Positions 61,401-64,000 of a DNA stretch of 64,000 nt are shown here, in pieces. The notes beneath the pieces are model-generated. The model worked only from the letters and a program-made list of their open reading frames with translations. It searched no databases and had not been told where the DNA came from. This DNA comes from Aristolochia californica (Eukaryota > Streptophyta > Magnoliopsida > Piperales > Aristolochiaceae): contig JARWKL010000010.1 in assembly GCA_029961685.1 (NCBI GenBank), positions 15,149,931 to 15,213,930 of the forward strand. Direction: 5' to 3'. Made by a program: the position numbers and the translations under genes. The first letter of the stretch is position 1; each line of letters opens with the position of its first letter.

Positions 61401-64000
61401 CATGCGTAACGGGAAATATTTTTGTAAGGAATGATATATGGATTTGGTGTCAACACTCAATTAAAAATCCCCCGCCTCCCCCTTTTCCCGACGATTGCAA
61501 AACATGAAATATAAAAACTAAAAAGAGTTTACAATCCCTAAAAATTATACACACTTTTTGGAATTATCACTCTCCACATTTGTGCAATATGCATTTCCAT
61601 TTTAGATGTGAAATTTTTTTTCTTAAATCAAAATTTGAGTTTTCACTTTACCTTCATCTCGTAAAAAAAAAGAGATAAAAGTCAAATAGATCACAAAATG
61701 AAAATTTTAGAGTTTTGGTAAGGTAAAAATTTTAAGAAATAAAGATGTAAGTAAAGAAAATTTATTCACACACCACAAATGAACACAAAATTTTTGTTAT
61801 CCAAGTTTGGGAAATTCCACAAGTTCAACCCTAATTCCTCGGAATTTTATAAGAAAGAGATTTTTCTATGCATGTTTTAAAAAATGGATATGCATGCTTA
61901 AAACAAATTAAAGATGCAAATTCCCTATGGATCCAAACCTTTTAAAGAGAATAACATTAAATTCTCAAGTGAACGTGTAGTGGGATATTTACTCGAGTCA
62001 AACAAGCTATTATTTTGCCCATTTACAAAAAGCTGACCTAGAGATCATAGATGATTGAAAAGTGATTTATCATGCATAATGGGCAATATTTTTGTAAGGA
62101 ATGACTTATGGATTGGGAGTCAACACTTAGTTAAAAATCCCTTGCCTCCCCCTTTTTCCCGACGATTGCAAATCAAACAAAAAAGAGTTCACAATCCCTA
62201 AAAATTACAGGCACTTTTCTAATTATCAATCTCTACATTTGTGCATTGTGCATTTCTATTTTATATGTGTACTTTTTTTTTCTTAAATCAAAACTTGAGT
62301 TTTCACTTTACCTTCCTCTCGTAAACACAAAAAAAGGGATAAAGGGCAAATAGATCACAAGAAAAAGAAAATTTTAGAGTTTATGTCATGAAGAAATTTA
62401 ATGCAATAAAAAATGTAAGTAAAGAAAATTTATTCACACGCCACAAATGAACACAAGTTTTGTTATCCAAGTTTGGGAAATTCCACTTTTTCAACCCTAA
62501 TTGGTTGGAATTTTATAAGAAAAAGAGATTTTTCTACACTTATTTTAAAAAATTCATATGCATGGTTGAAACATGTTAAAGATGCAAATGCCCTATGGAT
62601 CCAAACCTTTTAAAGAGAATAACATTAAATTCTCAAGTGAATGTGCGGTGGGATATTTACACGAGTCAAGCAACTCATTATTTTGCCAATTTACACAAAG
62701 CTGACCTAACGATCATAGATGATTGTAAAGTGATTTGTCATGCGTAACGGACAATATTTTTCGAAGGAATGACTTAGGGATTGGGAGTCAACACTCAATT
62801 AAAAATCCCCCGCCTCCCCCTTTTCCCAACTATTGCAAAACCTGATATTTAAAAACAAAAAAGTGTTTACAATCCCTAAAAATTACAGACTTTTTGGAAT
62901 TATCACTCTCTACATTTGTGCATTGTGCATTTCCATTTTAGATCTGTACGTTTTTTTCTTAAATCTAAACTTGAGTTTTCACTTTCCCTTCTTCTCATAA
63001 ACAAAAAAAGAGATAAAAGGCAAATAGATCACAACAAAATGAAAAATTTAGAGTTTATGTATGGAAAAAATATAAAGCAATAACAACTGTAAGTAAAGAA
63101 AATTTATTCACACAGAAAAAATGAACACAAAAGTTTTGTTATCCAAGTTAGAGAAATTCCACTAGTTCAACTCTAATTGCTTGGAATTTTATAAGAAAAA
63201 TAGATTTTTCTACACATGTTTTAAAAAATGGATAAGCATTCTTGAAACAAGTTAAAGATGCAAATGACCTATGGGCCCAAACCTTTTAAAGAGAATAACA
63301 TTAAAATCTCAAGTGAACGTGTGGTGGGATATTTTCCCGAGTCAAACATGCCATTATTTTTCCAATTTACCAAAAGCTGACCTAACGGTCATAGATGATT
63401 GTAAAATGATTTATCATGCATAACTGGCTATATTTTTTTAAGGAATAAGTTATGGATTAGGAGTCAACACTTAGTTAAAAAATCCCCCGCCTCCCCCTTT
63501 TCTTGACGATTGCAAAACCTGATATATAAAAACTAAAAATAGTTTACAATCCCTAAAAATTACAGACACTTTTTGGAATTATCACTCTCCACATTTGTGC
63601 ATTGTGCATTTTCATTTTAGATGTGTAGTTTTTTCATAAATCAAAACTAGGGTTTTCACTTTCCCTTCATCTCATAAACAAAAAAAGAGATAAAAGGCAA
63701 ATAGATCATTACAAAATGAAATTTTAGAGTTTATGTAAGGAAAAATTTTAATGCAATAACAAATGTAAGTACAAATCATTTATTCACACACCACAAATGT
63801 ACACAAATGTTTTGTTATCTAAGTTTGGGAAATTCCTCTAGTTCAACCCTAATAACATAGAATTTTATACGAAAGTGATTTTTCTACACAAATTTTAAAA
63901 AATGGATATGCATCCCAGAAACATGTTAAAGATTCAAATAAACCATGGATCCAAACCTTTTAAAGAGAATAACATTAAATTCCTAAGTGAACATGTGGTG
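58461..64000 (+). repeat. Right block, mixed variant monomers to the window edge
   Basis: Eight monomers of 668-687 bp and a final partial one. The unit around 58.74-59.43 kb resembles the A-block unit at 42.05-42.73 kb (CCTTTATGCATT, GAGATATTTCTACAC) and has a triplicated GCATTAT string near 58876. A 31 bp local repeat of CAATCCCTAAAAATTACATA lies at 59507-59566. The unit near 62.6-63.4 kb resembles 43.4-44.2 and 57.2-58.0 kb (CGAGTCAAGCAA, GATATTTAAAAAC, AATCTAAACTTGAG). The last 150 bp resemble 37.2-37.35 kb (CCAGAAACATG, AAAGATTCAAAT). No gene is seen. Confidence 0.88.

Larger units (their letters stand above)
2212..64000 (+). repeat. Main satellite array, ~675 bp monomer, about 93 units
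   Basis: Monomers were phased on GTCAACACTCAG or its variants. Starts: 2212, 2954, 3631, 4306, 4981, 5655, 6299, 6972, 7635, 8085, 8757, 9448, 10126, 10802, 11474, 12151, 12815, 13490, 14171, 14847, 15523, 16194, 16877, 17534, 18208, 18884, 19498, 19779, 20456, 21133, 21806, 22487, 23124, 23796, 24600, 25273, 25946, ~26590, 27252, 27929, 28606, 29281, 29957, 30812, 31491, 32166, 32839, 33490, 34164, 34842, 35501, 36172, 36851, 37526, 38200, 38838, 39513, 40187, (~40840 fused), 41363, 42047, 42727, 43572, 44251, 44824, 45496, 46170, 46845, 47523, 48198, 48871, 49545, (~50050 fused), 50613, 51291, 51967, 52637, 53313, 53989, (~54640 fused), 55185, 55864, 56544, 57384, 58063, 58740, 59427, 60105, 60775, 61449, 62119, 62787, 63463. 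Most spacings are 670-681 bp. There is no interrupting gene. Confidence 0.97.

Noticed and set aside
2212..64000. CRISPR array or bacterial direct-repeat system
   Set aside because: The repeat is continuous ~675 bp sequence without unique spacers, and there are no cas genes.
2212..64000. Telomeric repeat from the CAACCCTAATAGC string in each monomer
   Set aside because: Only one CCCTAA unit per monomer, not tandem, and the core AAACCCTAA is not intact. It is an ordinary part of the satellite.
1..64000. tRNA, rRNA or other structured RNA genes
   Set aside because: No cloverleaf, A/B box pairs or rRNA cores were seen. The only GC-rich stretches are the C-rich tracts and parts of the LTR-like copies.

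Overview
This window is almost entirely one satellite-DNA array, with no supportable protein-coding or structural RNA gene. About 93 plus-strand copies of an AT-rich monomer of roughly 675 bp run head to tail from 2212 to the right edge. Two more copies and a fragment lie in the opposite orientation at the left edge (1-1404). Such an array points to a eukaryotic nuclear chromosome. A flowering plant is my best guess, from the satellite style and the short LTR-like elements, but no marker proves the species or kingdom. Centromeric, pericentromeric, subtelomeric or knob location cannot be decided from the sequence.

Layout. (1) 1-1404 is satellite on the minus strand. (2) 1405-2209 holds two tandem copies of a ~399 bp non-satellite sequence with TGTTA...TAACA ends. 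It looks like two LTRs separated by 8 bp, and it sits exactly where the satellite orientation flips. (3) 2212-8084 is the left block, in which most monomers carry the diagnostic AATTCCCAAG, as do the inverted copies; part of it alternates as a dimer. (4) From 8085 to about 39 kb are mainstream monomers (AATTCTCAAG) with scattered indels: a C21 homopolymer, a 281 bp tandem duplication, a ~178 bp tandem duplication and several truncated or chimeric units. (5) About 39-58.5 kb is a mosaic. Block A (39.06-44.65 kb) recurs as A' (52.9-58.46 kb) at an offset of ~13.8 kb, including the same deletion and the same internal duplication. Block B (24.85-30.2 kb) recurs as B' (45.07-49.85 kb) at an offset of ~20.2 falling to ~19.6 kb. 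A 2,023 bp three-monomer segment is tandemly duplicated with only about 15 differences seen by eye (50101-54145). (6) 58.46-64.0 kb is further array with isolated copies of variants seen earlier.

A clean monomer has a recognisable internal order: a C-rich tract (G-rich on the minus strand), a TATATAAAA box about 35 bp later, a long AT-rich stretch with an A-tract, a dyad with 8 bp arms around ATGCATGC, a usually present GGATCC, and a short ATCAT-AG-ATGAT dyad. The shared breakpoints let the array history be read as unequal exchange, local duplication and microhomology-mediated deletion. The short open frames are passive by-products of the repeat: the same peptide strings recur out of register and are broken by poly-A/T length changes.
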